Numbered from the stretch's first letter, positions 50,608 through 60,922 are shown. The stretch is DNA of 64,000 nucleotides from DASCQC01 sp036012865 (GCA_036012865.1 DASCQC010000010.1:53613-117612); one strand, 5' to 3'. The notes: generated by a model not told the origin, from the letters alone. Program-made: numbers and translations.

Positions 50608-50942
50608 GTGAAAACATACTACAAGAAGATGAGTATGGTTTAAAAACTAAAACTCTAGAGAGTTACGTGAGGGGTTTTATTCTTTGTCTCATATTAACAC
50701 TCATTCCTTTCTTTGCTATAAAGAATAGGATGTTTACAGGGACAGCAATGTATTTATTAATTTTTACCACAGCCTTGTTGCAGTTTTTAGTTCAAACTTT
50801 TTATTTTATGTGTCTAAGTACACGAACTCAGCAGGGTATTAACCAAGTTCTTGCGTTTGCATTTATGCTCTTAATTGTAATGGTACTTGTTGGGGGCAGT
50901 TTGTGGATTATGTGGAATTTGAATTGGAATATGCATTATTGA
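50604..50942 (+). CDS. cyoD: Cytochrome bo3 ubiquinol oxidase subunit IV
   Basis: 112 aa from ATG 50604 (MSENILQEDEYGLKTKTLES), overlapping cyoC in ATGA with GGGGG upstream. A longer frame from 50538 would run inside cyoC and was rejected. Three membrane helices are present: YVRGFILCLILTLIPFFAI, MYLLIFTTALLQFLVQTFYF and FAFMLLIVMVLVGGSLWIMW. It is a small assembly/stability subunit. The nar operon starts 58 bases later, leaving room for a separate promoter or for read-through. Confidence 0.9.
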   Translation: MSENILQEDEYGLKTKTLESYVRGFILCLILTLIPFFAIKNRMFTGTAMYLLIFTTALLQFLVQTFYFMCLSTRTQQGINQVLAFAFMLLIVMVLVGGSLWIMWNLNWNMHY

Positions 50943-51000
50943 TTACTGGTTGTGATGAAATTATTTGTTTTAAATTTTTATTTTTAATGATGAGGTGGTT

Positions 51001-54000
51001 ATGAGTTCACTAATAGATAAATTATCATATTTTGCACGAGGGGCTGAGTCATTCTCACAAGATCACGGTGAGTTGATCAGTGAGAGCAGAGACTGGGAAG
51101 ATTGTTATCGTCGCAGATGGCAACATGATAAAGTAGTTCGCTCTACTCATGGTGTTAATTGTACTGGATCTTGTAGTTGGAAGATTTATGTAAAGAATGG
51201 CATGATAACCTGGGAAAGTCAGCAGACCGATTATCCTCGTACTAGATCTGATCTCCCAAATCATGAGCCAAGAGGGTGTCAGCGTGGAGCAAGCTATTCT
51301 TGGTATATCTATAGTGCGAGTCGATTAAAATATCCTTTGATACGTGGAAGCCTAATCAAATTGTGGCGCCAAGCAAAGAAACAATTTTCCGATCCTGTTA
51401 AAGCCTGGGAATCTATCGTCTCTGATCCTATAAAAACTCAAGAGTACAAAAAACAACGAGGACTTGGTGGGTTTGTTCGTTTAAATTGGGATGAAGTTAC
51501 TGATATTATCGCAGCCTCCAATATCTTTACTATTAAAACATATGGCCCAGATCGAATCGCAGGATTTTCTCCTATTCCAGCAATGTCAATGGTTTCTTAT
51601 TCAGCTGGGTCCAGATATTTATCATTAATAGGTGGAGTAAGCTTAAGTTTTTATGATTGGTACTGTGATTTGCCCCCCAGTTCACCTCAAACCTGGGGTG
51701 AGCAAACTGATGTGCCTGAAAGTGCAGATTGGTACTCTTCTTCGTTTATCATGATGTGGGGTTCAAATGTTCCTCAAACTCGAACCCCAGATGCACATTT
51801 TATGGCCGAAGCTCGTTATTCTGGAACAAAAACGGTAGTTATTACTCCTGATTATAGTGAGGCAGCTAAATTCTCTGATATCTGGCTACACCCTAAACAA
51901 GGCACTGATGCAGCATTAGCTATGGCGATGGGGCATGTTATATTAAAGAAATTCTTTGTTGATCAGAAGGTTGAGTACTTTGAGAGCTACTGTCGTCAAT
52001 TTACTGATATGCCTTTTTTAGTTCGCTTGAATAAAAAAGGAGATTTCTTTGTTCCTGAATCATTTATTCGAGCAGGTGATTTTGAAAATAATTTAGGTCA
52101 AAAAAATAATGCTGATTGGAAGCCTGTTTTTATTGACAGTAATACTCAGAGTATTGTTGTGCCAAATGGAACGATAGGATCACGTTGGGGTGAGAATGGT
52201 AAATGGAATCTCGAAATGAAAAATGCAGACAATGGTAATACTATTTCAGCATTAATTACTTTATTAGATTCAAATGATGATGTTGTACCGGCTGCTTTTC
52301 CTTATTTTGGTAACATTGAACATGAGCATTTTGAACATACAGATCATGACTCTGTCTCTCTGAGGAATATACCGGTTCGTAAAATAAAGTTACAAGAAGG
52401 AGAGGTATTAGTAACAACTGTATTTGATTTGTTTATTGCAAATTATGGTGTTGATAGGGGTTTGGGCGGAGAGAATATAGCAGAGAGCTTCGATGATGAT
52501 CAGCCATTTACACCCGCTTGGCAAGAGAAAATAACTGGAGTTGACCGTCAAGAGGTTATAACTGTAGCTACTCAATTTGCAGAAAATGCTGCGGCAACAG
52601 AAGGGCGTTCTATGATCATTGTGGGTGCTGCAATGAATCACTGGTATCACATGGATATGAATTATCGAGGTCTTATTAATATGTTGGTAATTTGTGGATG
52701 TGTTGGAAAATCTGGAGGTGGTTGGGCTCATTATGTTGGTCAAGAGAAATTACGTCCGCAGACAGGTTGGTTGCCTCTTGCTTTTGCGCTTGATTGGCAA
52801 AGGCCTCCAAGACAGATGAATGGAACTTCATTCTTTTATGCACACTCCAGTCAATGGCGTTATGAAAAACTTAATGTTAATGAGATACTATCACCGATTG
52901 CTGAAAATAAAGAAGAGTGGGAAGATCTTTCTTTAATCGATTGTAATGTAAAAGCTGAACGCTTGGGTTGGCTTCCTTCAGCACCACAGTTAGGTGAAAA
53001 TCCTCTAGGAATAGCTAAAAAGGCAAAAGCTCAAAATAAACAAGTGTCAGATTATGTGATAGAAAAACTTAAATCAGGAGATCTTACATTGGCTTGTGAA
53101 GATCCAGATAACCCAAAAAACTATCCACGGAATATGTTTGTTTGGCGTTCAAATTTATTAGGAGCTAGTGGTAAAGGTCATGAATACTTTTTGAAATATA
53201 TGCTGGGTACGGATAATGGGGTTCAAGGTAAAGATCTTGGTGAAATTAGTGAAAAAAAACCTAAAGAAGTTGTTTGGCATGAGAACTCACCTCAAGGAAA
53301 GCTCGATTTATTAGTTACTTTAGATTTCAGGATGTCTACTACAGCACTTTATTCAGATATTGTTTTGCCGACAGCCAGCTGGTATGAGAAAAATGATCTA
53401 AATACGTCTGACATGCACCCTTTTATTCATCCACTATCTGCTGCTATTGATCCAGTATGGGAAAGTCGAAGTGATTGGGAAATTTATAAAAGCATTGCAG
53501 AAAAGTTTTCTAAACTAAGTATAAACCACCTTGGTATTGAAGAAGATGTAGTGTTAGTTCCTATCCTGCATGACACTTCTGCCGAAATTGCTCAGACGCA
53601 CAAGATAAAAGACTGGAAAAGAGGTGAGTGTGAACCTATCCCTGGGAAGACTATGCCCTCTATTACAACCGTTAAGAGGGATTATCCTAATACTTATTAT
53701 AAGTTTACGGCAGTTGGTCCTTTATTAGATGAACTGGGCAATGGAGGAAAGGGTATTTCTTGGGATACAAAACATGAAATTAATGAGCTGTGTGATCTCA
53801 ATCGAACAGTACAAAATAAGAATAGTATTGCTTTTGGAAGACCAAGAATTGAAACTGATATTGAAGCGGCTGAAATGATATTGTTATTGGCGCCTGAAAC
53901 CAATGGAGAGGTTGCTGTTAAAGCATGGGATGCTTTAAGCAAGAAAACAGGTCGAGATCATACCCATCTTGCAGTTAATCGCAAAGATGAGAAAATTCGT

Positions 54001-54738
54001 TTTCGTGACATTCAATCCCAACCAAGAAAAATCATTTCATCTCCAACATGGAGTGGTATAGAATCAGAAACAGTTAGTTATAATGCAGGGTATACCAATG
54101 TGACTGAACTAATACCTTGGAGAACTCTGACTGGCAGGCAAGAATTATATCAAGATCACCCATGGATGCGTGCTTTTGGTGAAACCCTCTGTACGTATAA
54201 GCCTCCAATTGATACAAAGACTATTTATCCAATTATTGATGAAAAAGGTAAAGGCAAAAAGCAAATTGCTTTGAATTTTATTACACCTCATCAAAAGTGG
54301 GGTATTCATAGCACTTACACTGATAATTTGTTGATGCTTACGTTGAGTCGAGGGGGACCTATTGTTTGGTTAAGTGAAGTTGACGCAAGAAAGATTGATG
54401 TTGTAGATAATGACTGGCTTGAGCTATTCAATAGCAATGGAGCAATATCTGCTAGAGCTGTAGTTAGTCAGCGAGTTCCTAGCGGGATGTGTATGATGTA
54501 TCATGCACAAGAAAAATTATATCAGACAAATTTGTGTGAAACAACGGGTAAGCCTGGAGGTATTCACAACTCTGTTACACGAATAACCCTTAAACCAACT
54601 CATATGATTGGAGGGTATGCTCAATTATCATACGGATTTAATTATTACGGAACAGTAGGTTGTAATAGGGATGAGTTTGTGGTGGTGCGAAAACAAGAGA
54701 CGGCAGATAGTTTTGAAAAAGAAGGAAGTCAATCATGA
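51001..54738 (+). CDS. narG: Respiratory nitrate reductase alpha subunit
   Basis: 1245 aa from ATG 51001 (MSSLIDKLSYFARGAESF) with GAGGTG upstream; GTG 50995 is less likely. The N-terminal FS0 cluster ligands are visible in STHGVNCTGSCSWKIYVKNG (His and two Cys) and the fourth Cys in EPRGCQRGASYSW. The molybdenum Asp lies in SFYDWYCDLPPSSPQTWGEQ. No Tat signal is obvious, as in cytoplasm-facing NarG. It reduces nitrate to nitrite with the bis-MGD cofactor. The overlapping narH, J and I genes complete the complex. Confidence 0.95.
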   Translation: MSSLIDKLSYFARGAESFSQDHGELISESRDWEDCYRRRWQHDKVVRSTHGVNCTGSCSWKIYVKNGMITWESQQTDYPRTRSDLPNHEPRGCQRGASYSWYIYSASRLKYPLIRGSLIKLWRQAKKQFSDPVKAWESIVSDPIKTQEYKKQRGLGGFVRLNWDEVTDIIAASNIFTIKTYGPDRIAGFSPIPAMSMVSYSAGSRYLSLIGGVSLSFYDWYCDLPPSSPQTWGEQTDVPESADWYSSSFIMMWGSNVPQTRTPDAHFMAEARYSGTKTVVITPDYSEAAKFSDIWLHPKQGTDAALAMAMGHVILKKFFVDQKVEYFESYCRQFTDMPFLVRLNKKGDFFVPESFIRAGDFENNLGQKNNADWKPVFIDSNTQSIVVPNGTIGSRWGENGKWNLEMKNADNGNTISALITLLDSNDDVVPAAFPYFGNIEHEHFEHTDHDSVSLRNIPVRKIKLQEGEVLVTTVFDLFIANYGVDRGLGGENIAESFDDDQPFTPAWQEKITGVDRQEVITVATQFAENAAATEGRSMIIVGAAMNHWYHMDMNYRGLINMLVICGCVGKSGGGWAHYVGQEKLRPQTGWLPLAFALDWQRPPRQMNGTSFFYAHSSQWRYEKLNVNEILSPIAENKEEWEDLSLIDCNVKAERLGWLPSAPQLGENPLGIAKKAKAQNKQVSDYVIEKLKSGDLTLACEDPDNPKNYPRNMFVWRSNLLGASGKGHEYFLKYMLGTDNGVQGKDLGEISEKKPKEVVWHENSPQGKLDLLVTLDFRMSTTALYSDIVLPTASWYEKNDLNTSDMHPFIHPLSAAIDPVWESRSDWEIYKSIAEKFSKLSINHLGIEEDVVLVPILHDTSAEIAQTHKIKDWKRGECEPIPGKTMPSITTVKRDYPNTYYKFTAVGPLLDELGNGGKGISWDTKHEINELCDLNRTVQNKNSIAFGRPRIETDIEAAEMILLLAPETNGEVAVKAWDALSKKTGRDHTHLAVNRKDEKIRFRDIQSQPRKIISSPTWSGIESETVSYNAGYTNVTELIPWRTLTGRQELYQDHPWMRAFGETLCTYKPPIDTKTIYPIIDEKGKGKKQIALNFITPHQKWGIHSTYTDNLLMLTLSRGGPIVWLSEVDARKIDVVDNDWLELFNSNGAISARAVVSQRVPSGMCMMYHAQEKLYQTNLCETTGKPGGIHNSVTRITLKPTHMIGGYAQLSYGFNYYGTVGCNRDEFVVVRKQETADSFEKEGSQS

Positions 54739-56240
54739 AAGTGCGTGCGCAAATTGCAATGATCTTAAATTTAGATAAATGTATTGGCTGTCATACTTGC
54801 TCTGTGACTTGTAAGAATGTTTGGACTTCACGTAAAGGAATTGAATACGCATGGTTTAATAACGTTGAAACTAAGCCCGGTATCGGTTATCCAAAAAGGT
54901 GGGAAGATCAAGTACATTGGAATGGTGGGTGGCAGAGAAATGAAAAAGGTGAAATTAAACCAAAATTAGGTAATAAACTCAAAGTTATATCTAAGCTATT
55001 TGCTAATTCTGACTTACCTCAAATCGATGACTATTATGAACCATTTACTTATAATTATGGATTTTTACAAAAGGCACCAAAGATAAAAAAATCTCCAATT
55101 GCTGATGCTAAATCAGTCATTACCGGAAAGGCTATGAAGATAGAATGGGGTCCTAATTGGGAAGATATTTTAGGTGGGGAATTTGATAAGCGCTCTAAAG
55201 ATAAGAATTTTGATAATATTCAGAAGGATGTTTATGGGCAATTTAAAAATACATTTCTGATGTATCTTCCAAGGCTTTGTAATCATTGTCTTAATCCTAC
55301 TTGTGTTGCGGTTTGTCCGTCAGGGGCTATCTACAAACGAGCAGAAGATGGCATTGTTTTAATTGATCAAGATAAATGTCGTGGTTGGCGCATGTGTATT
55401 AGTGGCTGCCCGTATAAAAAGATTTACTATAATTGGGATAAGGGAAAATCAGAAAAATGTGTATTTTGCTACCCAAGGATTGAGTCGGGTTTACCTACAC
55501 TATGCTCTGAATCATGTGTAGGCAGAATTCGTTATTTAGGGGTGCTGCTTTACGATGCAGATAAGATAAAAAAAGCAGCAAGTACTAAGGATGAAAAAGA
55601 CCTCTATCAATCACAGTTGGATATGTTTTTAGATCCGTATGATCCGGAAGTGATAGCTCAAGCTAGAAAACAGGGTATTCCAGATAGTTGGCTTCAAGCG
55701 GCAAAGAAATCACCTATTTATAAAATGGCTATAGATTGGAAAATAGCATTTCCATTGCATCCAGAGTATAGGACATTGCCTATGGTTTGGTATATTCCTC
55801 CTTTAAGCCCAATCCAAGCTGCAGCCAATAGTGGTGAAATGGGTATTAATGGAGTTATTCCGGATGTTGCAAGTATGCGTATTCCTGTAAAATACTTAGC
55901 AAATCTACTGACGGCAGGTGAAGAGGGCTGGATTGTTAGAGCATTAGAGAAAATGTTGGCTATGCGAGCTCATATGCGCAGTAAAAAAATCGGCGAAGAG
56001 TGGAATGAAGAAGTTTTAAGGCAAGTAGACTTAACTGAAGATCAAGTGAGTGAGATGTATCGTTATCTAGCATTGGCTGATTATGAAGATAGATTTGTAA
56101 TACCCACTGCACACACCGAAATGTATACGGAAGATGCTTTTGATAAACGTTCTAGTTCTGGGTTTAGCTGTAACGATTGCGAATTTATTTCTGATAAATG
56201 TAAAAATACTTATGGGGGAGTTGATAATGACACAGATTAA
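54735..56240 (+). CDS. narH: Respiratory nitrate reductase beta subunit
   Basis: 501 aa, overlapping narG by 4 bases. Four Fe-S motifs are present: CIGCHTCSVTCKNVW near residue 16, CNHCLNPTCVAVC near 183, CRGWRMCISGCPYKKIYYNW near 216 (Trp replacing one Cys, for the 3Fe-4S cluster) and CVFCYPRIESGLPTLCSESC near 243. It passes electrons from NarI haems to NarG. The C-terminal region (AMRAHMRSKKIGEEW) matches the family. The end overlaps narJ by 14 bases. Confidence 0.95.
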   Translation: MKVRAQIAMILNLDKCIGCHTCSVTCKNVWTSRKGIEYAWFNNVETKPGIGYPKRWEDQVHWNGGWQRNEKGEIKPKLGNKLKVISKLFANSDLPQIDDYYEPFTYNYGFLQKAPKIKKSPIADAKSVITGKAMKIEWGPNWEDILGGEFDKRSKDKNFDNIQKDVYGQFKNTFLMYLPRLCNHCLNPTCVAVCPSGAIYKRAEDGIVLIDQDKCRGWRMCISGCPYKKIYYNWDKGKSEKCVFCYPRIESGLPTLCSESCVGRIRYLGVLLYDADKIKKAASTKDEKDLYQSQLDMFLDPYDPEVIAQARKQGIPDSWLQAAKKSPIYKMAIDWKIAFPLHPEYRTLPMVWYIPPLSPIQAAANSGEMGINGVIPDVASMRIPVKYLANLLTAGEEGWIVRALEKMLAMRAHMRSKKIGEEWNEEVLRQVDLTEDQVSEMYRYLALADYEDRFVIPTAHTEMYTEDAFDKRSSSGFSCNDCEFISDKCKNTYGGVDNDTD

Positions 56241-56925
56241 CCATAGAACATATAAAATATTAGGGTTGTTGCTTCGTTATCCTGGTTATAACTTAAATAA
56301 AGTATACGATGAATGTAAGCAGGTCTTGTTAGATGAGGCGTTATTGTCTCCTGCAATAATAAATAATATTGATAAATTAATTAATTATCTACAATCTCAT
56401 GATTTGCTTGAATTAGAAGAAAATTATGTTTCTTTGTTTGATTTTAAAAGCTTACTTTCTTTATATCTATTTGAGCACTTACATGGTGATTCTCGTGATC
56501 GTGGACAAGCTCTGGTCGACTTGGTCGCTCATTATGAAAAGCATAAATTGCAGTTGCAACCAGGTGAAATGCCTGATTATTTGCCTGTATTTTTGGAGCA
56601 CCTGTCTTTTTTTTCAATGGAAGACTCGCAGAAAATTATAGCCTCATATATTAATATAATTGTTATTCTCGAAAGAAGGCTTCTAGAGCATAAAAGCCCA
56701 TATTCTGCAGTTTTTTCTGCAATTAGATCCTTATCCTCAAGTGAACCAGATGCTCAATATATAGAAAAAGTTATGAAGGGTTATAAAAAGGAAAGAGATA
56801 ACAAAAAAGAGTTAGACGAGCAGTGGAAGGAACCGGAGGCCTTTCCAAAAAAATGCCCATTAAGTTGTTCGACAACTAAAAATATTAATACCTTTAACAA
56901 GTACGATCGTCTGGAGGCCGAATGA
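56227..56925 (+). CDS. narJ: Nitrate reductase molybdenum-cofactor assembly chaperone
   Basis: 232 aa from ATG 56227 (MTQINHRTYKILGLLLRYPG) after GGGGGAG; the frame open from 56134 lies inside narH. The chaperone signature YVSLFDFKSLLSLYLFEHLH with GDSRDRGQALVDL is clear (usually LFEHVHGESRDRGQAM). It holds NarG until the cofactor is inserted and is not part of the final enzyme. Its last bases overlap narI. Confidence 0.92.
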   Translation: MTQINHRTYKILGLLLRYPGYNLNKVYDECKQVLLDEALLSPAIINNIDKLINYLQSHDLLELEENYVSLFDFKSLLSLYLFEHLHGDSRDRGQALVDLVAHYEKHKLQLQPGEMPDYLPVFLEHLSFFSMEDSQKIIASYINIIVILERRLLEHKSPYSAVFSAIRSLSSSEPDAQYIEKVMKGYKKERDNKKELDEQWKEPEAFPKKCPLSCSTTKNINTFNKYDRLEAE

Positions 56926-57605
56926 TGTATTTAAATAACTTCTTTTTTGAAATTTATCCCTATCTTTCAATAACAGTTTTTATTATTGGAAGTTTGATGC
57001 GTTTTAATTATGCACAATATGGTTGGACATCAGCCTCAAGCCAGTTTCTTTCAACTGGGGGCATGAGCTTAGCAAGTAATTTATTCCATGTTGGACTATT
57101 ACTTCTTATGGTGGGACATTTTTTTGGGTTGCTTACTCCAGAGTTTATATACGAAAAATTCATTTCAGTTCAACATAAGCAAATGCTGGCTATGGTTGCC
57201 GGGGGTGTTTTTGGATCAATTTGTTTTGTAGGTATGACCATGCTGGTTTATAGGCGTTTATTTAATCCAAGAATACGTTCTACAGGAACCTATATGGATA
57301 TATTTATTTTATTATTAATTTATCTTCAGCTGATATTGGGTCTTTGTACCATTCCTATTTCATATCATCACTCTAGTGGGGTTGAAATGGTTGCAATGGC
57401 TTCTTGGCTTCAGCACATTATAACTTTTCGTGCCTCCGGGGCTTCACAGTTTTTGATTGCTGTACCATTAGTGTATAAATTACATATTATATGTGGGTTT
57501 TCTATTATATTAATTTTTCCATTTACTAGATTAGTGCATGTATTAAGTTTTCCTATAATGTATTTCCGAAGGATAGGGTATCAAGTTGTACGTCGGAAAC
57601 TTTGA
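56922..57605 (+). CDS. narI: Respiratory nitrate reductase gamma subunit (cytochrome b)
   Basis: 227 aa with GGAGG before ATG 56922. Five membrane helices are expected. Haem-ligand histidines lie in NLFHVGLLLLMVGHFFG and later near LQHIITFRASGAS and KLHIICGFSIILIFPFTRLV. The motif SSQFLSTGG is family-typical. It oxidises quinol at the outer face of the inner membrane. There is no nitrate transporter gene (narK) next to it, unlike many nar operons. Confidence 0.93.
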   Translation: MMYLNNFFFEIYPYLSITVFIIGSLMRFNYAQYGWTSASSQFLSTGGMSLASNLFHVGLLLLMVGHFFGLLTPEFIYEKFISVQHKQMLAMVAGGVFGSICFVGMTMLVYRRLFNPRIRSTGTYMDIFILLLIYLQLILGLCTIPISYHHSSGVEMVAMASWLQHIITFRASGASQFLIAVPLVYKLHIICGFSIILIFPFTRLVHVLSFPIMYFRRIGYQVVRRKL

Positions 57606-57678
57606 TGAATGTGCTTAAAAGACAATTAATATGTTTATTGATAGGTTATTTTAAACAAGATAATTGGGTGTTAATATA

Positions 57679-58656
57679 ATGAGTGAACTGAGAGATGAAT
57701 TTAACAGACATCTAATGTATTTGAGGTTGTCGATTACAGAGTTATGTAATTTCCGCTGTAATTATTGTTTGCCTGAAGGATGCCCTATAAGTGATAAAAA
57801 GTTTTTAACCTTAAACGAGATTAGTCGTTTAGTTTTAGCATTTTCTGAACTGGGTGTTCAGAAAGTTAGACTAACAGGAGGAGAGCCGTCATTACGCTCT
57901 GATCTTTTCGAATTAATTAGACGATTAAAACAAATTTCAGCTATAAAGGAGATAGCATATACCACAAATGGTTATCGATTGGCTCGTGATGTACAACATC
58001 TTTATGAGGCAGGAGTACAAAAGATAAATGTAAGTGTTGATAGTTTATCGCCTTCTAATTTTTTTAATATTACTGGGCATAACTGTTTGAACAAAGTATT
58101 GACTGGAATTGAAAAGGCACAAAATTTAAATTTTGAAAAAATAAAAATTAATGTTGTTTTATTAAAGGGTATAAATGACCACGAGATAGCTGATTTTATT
58201 GGTTGGACGAAAAATAATCCGATTAATGTTAGATTTATTGAGTTGATGCAAACTGGAGAAAACTTAACTTATTTTAAGAAACACCATGTCAGCCTTTCCT
58301 CTTTACAACAACAATTACTGGACCAAGGTTGGAATAATATAGAAAAACATATAGCTGCAGGTCCGGCTGTTAATTTTGGACATATTAATCATAGAGGCAG
58401 TATTGGTTTAATTATGCCGTATAAACCTTCATTTTGTGCAAGTTGTAACCGACTTCGTGTTTCATCGCATGGAGATTTACATCTTTGTTTGTTTTCTGAT
58501 ATTGGCTATTCATTACGTCACCTATTACAAGATGATACACAAAAAGAAGAATTAAAGAGTTTGATTTTAAGTTTAATAGGATTAAAAAAAGAAAGTCATT
58601 TTTTGAATTTAAATCAGACAGGTAATACTAAAAATCTAGCGGTTATAGGAGGTTAA
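57679..58656 (+). CDS. moaA: GTP 3',8-cyclase MoaA
   Basis: 325 aa from ATG 57679 (MSELRDEFNRHLMYLRL); an upstream TTG at 57664 is in frame. The radical SAM motif CNFRCNYC is near residue 22 and LTGGEPSLRSDL follows. The C-terminal second cluster has CASCNRLRVSSHGDLHLC. The protein ends in GG (NLAVIGG), the C-terminal pair needed for activity. It converts GTP to the cyclic intermediate in molybdopterin synthesis. It opens the cofactor gene set 73 bases after narI. Confidence 0.93.
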   Translation: MSELRDEFNRHLMYLRLSITELCNFRCNYCLPEGCPISDKKFLTLNEISRLVLAFSELGVQKVRLTGGEPSLRSDLFELIRRLKQISAIKEIAYTTNGYRLARDVQHLYEAGVQKINVSVDSLSPSNFFNITGHNCLNKVLTGIEKAQNLNFEKIKINVVLLKGINDHEIADFIGWTKNNPINVRFIELMQTGENLTYFKKHHVSLSSLQQQLLDQGWNNIEKHIAAGPAVNFGHINHRGSIGLIMPYKPSFCASCNRLRVSSHGDLHLCLFSDIGYSLRHLLQDDTQKEELKSLILSLIGLKKESHFLNLNQTGNTKNLAVIGG

Positions 58657-58657
58657 A

Positions 58658-59671
58658 ATGAGCTCAGAGTTACCATTAAATAAATCATATCATATGATTT
58701 CAACTAGTAATAAAAAAACAACCTTTCGTCGGGCAATCGCCCAAGGTAAAATATCTATAGGGTTAAAAGCTTTCACACTAATAACGTCTAAACAGCTCCC
58801 CAAAGGAGATCCGTTGTATGCTGCTGAGATTGCAGGTGTTTTGGGAGCAAAGAGAACTCCTGAAACTATTCCATTATGTCATCCACTCAATCTTGATCAT
58901 GTTGCTATTTATTCTCAAATGAATATTAACGATTGCTCCATTACAATATATTGTGATGTTTCAGCTGAAACAAAAACGGGTGTAGAAATGGAGGCATTAT
59001 CAGGAGTAAATGCGGCTTTATTAACAATATACGATTTAACCAAAATGGTTGAAGCCTCGTTAGATATTACGGATATACGTTTGTTGTTCAAGCAAGGAGG
59101 TAAGAATGGATTTTGGACTCATTCAACTGGGCTGCCAGATTATATTAGAAATGTTTTGTTTGTTGATAAATCGGAAGAAAAACTTATCAAGGATTCTAAG
59201 GTTGCTGTGATTACTGCTAGTGATCGTGCTTATGCAAAAATATATCCTGATAAGTCGGGTAAGATTTTGTACGAAATGATTTCAGATATAGGGGGTAATA
59301 TCTGTGATTACACTGTGTTGCCTGATATAAAAAGTAAAATATCTCAGCATATAATAAATGTACTACAAGAGCATGAGCCAAGATTAATTGTTTTAACTGG
59401 GGGTACTGGCCTCGACCCAAAAGATATTACGCCGTCAGTTTTATACTCAGTTTGTGATCGTATTATTCCTGGAATAGGAGAGTTATTACGTTATGAGGGA
59501 GCAAGTTATAATGAGCGCTCTTGGCTGAGTTGTTGTATGGCCGGAACAATTAAGAATACTCTTATTATTGCTTTACCTGGTAGTACCAATGCTGTTAGAG
59601 AGAGCATTACTATTTTGAAAAAAATTCTACCGCATGCTTTATATATGGTTGCAGGTGGTAAACATGATTAG
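58658..59671 (+). CDS. moaC-mog: MoaC-MogA/MoaB fusion (cyclic pyranopterin synthase plus molybdopterin adenylyltransferase)
   Basis: 337 aa. Residues 1-155 are MoaC, with TIPLCHPLNLDHVAIYSQMN, KTGVEMEALSGVNAALLTIY and DLTKMVEASL. Residues 165-337 are MoaB/Mog: KVAVITASDRAYAKIYPDKS, LIVLTGGTGLDPKDITP and IIPGIGELLRYEG. The fusion joins ring closure to cyclic pyranopterin with MPT adenylylation before metal insertion. Such fusions occur in other bacteria. It is followed by moeA with an 8-base overlap. A 60-base piece of the mog part recurs at 63802. Confidence 0.9.
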   Translation: MSSELPLNKSYHMISTSNKKTTFRRAIAQGKISIGLKAFTLITSKQLPKGDPLYAAEIAGVLGAKRTPETIPLCHPLNLDHVAIYSQMNINDCSITIYCDVSAETKTGVEMEALSGVNAALLTIYDLTKMVEASLDITDIRLLFKQGGKNGFWTHSTGLPDYIRNVLFVDKSEEKLIKDSKVAVITASDRAYAKIYPDKSGKILYEMISDIGGNICDYTVLPDIKSKISQHIINVLQEHEPRLIVLTGGTGLDPKDITPSVLYSVCDRIIPGIGELLRYEGASYNERSWLSCCMAGTIKNTLIIALPGSTNAVRESITILKKILPHALYMVAGGKHD

Positions 59672-60917
59672 TTATGAAGAAGCTATTAACAAAATCCAAC
59701 TTGCTAGTGAACCAATAAGCTCACATAAGCTTGCCTTACAAAAGACTTTGGGGTATATGAGTGCCAAAGAAGTCCGTAGCCCGATTGAAATTCCTCAGTT
59801 TCATAATTCAGCTATGGATGGTTTTGCTATACGAAGTGAAGATCTGCAAGAAGATGAAGGTTCAGAACCAGTTTCCTTTCAGGTTGTTGGGCATGTGAAA
59901 GCTGGGGATGCCATTTCTTCTCCGGCTGTTGTTAAGAAAAATACAACTTACTCAATAATGACTGGGGCTCCAATACCCAGAGGCTATGATACAGTTGTTC
60001 GAGTAGAAGATGTTACTCAAAAGAAGAACGATCAGCAAGTAGAGATATCAATTAATAAAATAATTTCATGTGGAGAAAATATTCGACGCGCTGGTGAAGA
60101 CTTTTCAATTGCAGATGTGATTCTACGTCCAGGCATGATGATAACTCCTTCTCATATTATGGCTCTAGCAGCAGTGGGAATTAGCGAAGTCACGGTTAAA
60201 AAGATCCCTAATGTGGCTGTTTTTTGTACAGGGGATGAATTACTTTCTGATGTTTCACAATCGATGAAATCAGGAATGATTTATAACTCAAATGGTCCTT
60301 ATATTCAAAGTTTATTGCCTTCATTTAACGCGAATCTATGTCATTATGAAGTTTTAAGTGATTGTAAAGAAGGTTTTATTAATAAAATGAATGAATTATT
60401 AGAATCACATAGTCCCCCCGATGTTATTTTAACTTCTGGAGGAGTTTCTGTTGGTGAATATGATTTTATTCCCAAAGCATTGGAGGAAATGGGGGCTGAT
60501 GTTATTTTTCATAAAGTGAGAATACGACCAGGTAAACCAGTTCTGTTCGCAAAAATTAATCAATGCTTTATTTTGGGATTACCAGGCAACCCTGTATCAA
60601 CTGCTGTTGGGTTGAGGTTTTTTCTTTATCCATTACTTAGAAATATATTAATGATGGGGGCAGAGACCTCAGTTAAAGCTAAACTTATAAATTCTGCAAA
60701 AACCAATGGTGATTTACTATATTTTTATAAAGCAGTATTGAGCACTAATAGTGATGGGCAGTCTAATGTTGAAGTATTGTCAGGTCAAGAATCTTTTAAA
60801 ATTAAACCTTTAATTAGGGCAAACTGTTGGGCTGTTTCAAATGCGATAAAAGGAGGGTTTACCTCTGGAGAAATTATTGATGTTTATCCATTTTATCCGG
60901 GCATGAATAGGAGTTAA
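59664..60917 (+). CDS. moeA: Molybdopterin molybdenumtransferase MoeA
   Basis: 417 aa from ATG 59664 (MISYEEAINKIQLASEPISS); the frame open from 59634 runs inside mog. The family landmarks are EIPQFHNSAMDGFAI near residue 45, TGAPIPRGYDTVVRVEDV, VAVFCTGDELLSDVSQSM, ILTSGGVSVGEYDFIPKALE and FILGLPGNPVSTAVGL. It inserts molybdate into adenylated molybdopterin. A following mobA supplies the guanylyl group to make MGD for NarG. Confidence 0.93.
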   Translation: MISYEEAINKIQLASEPISSHKLALQKTLGYMSAKEVRSPIEIPQFHNSAMDGFAIRSEDLQEDEGSEPVSFQVVGHVKAGDAISSPAVVKKNTTYSIMTGAPIPRGYDTVVRVEDVTQKKNDQQVEISINKIISCGENIRRAGEDFSIADVILRPGMMITPSHIMALAAVGISEVTVKKIPNVAVFCTGDELLSDVSQSMKSGMIYNSNGPYIQSLLPSFNANLCHYEVLSDCKEGFINKMNELLESHSPPDVILTSGGVSVGEYDFIPKALEEMGADVIFHKVRIRPGKPVLFAKINQCFILGLPGNPVSTAVGLRFFLYPLLRNILMMGAETSVKAKLINSAKTNGDLLYFYKAVLSTNSDGQSNVEVLSGQESFKIKPLIRANCWAVSNAIKGGFTSGEIIDVYPFYPGMNRS

Positions 60918-60922
60918 AAGCT

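Noticed and set aside
50931..51000. FNR box for narG in the cyoD-narG gap
   Set aside because: Only a single TTGAT half-site (50939-50943) is present without a matching ATCAA; not enough to call a site.
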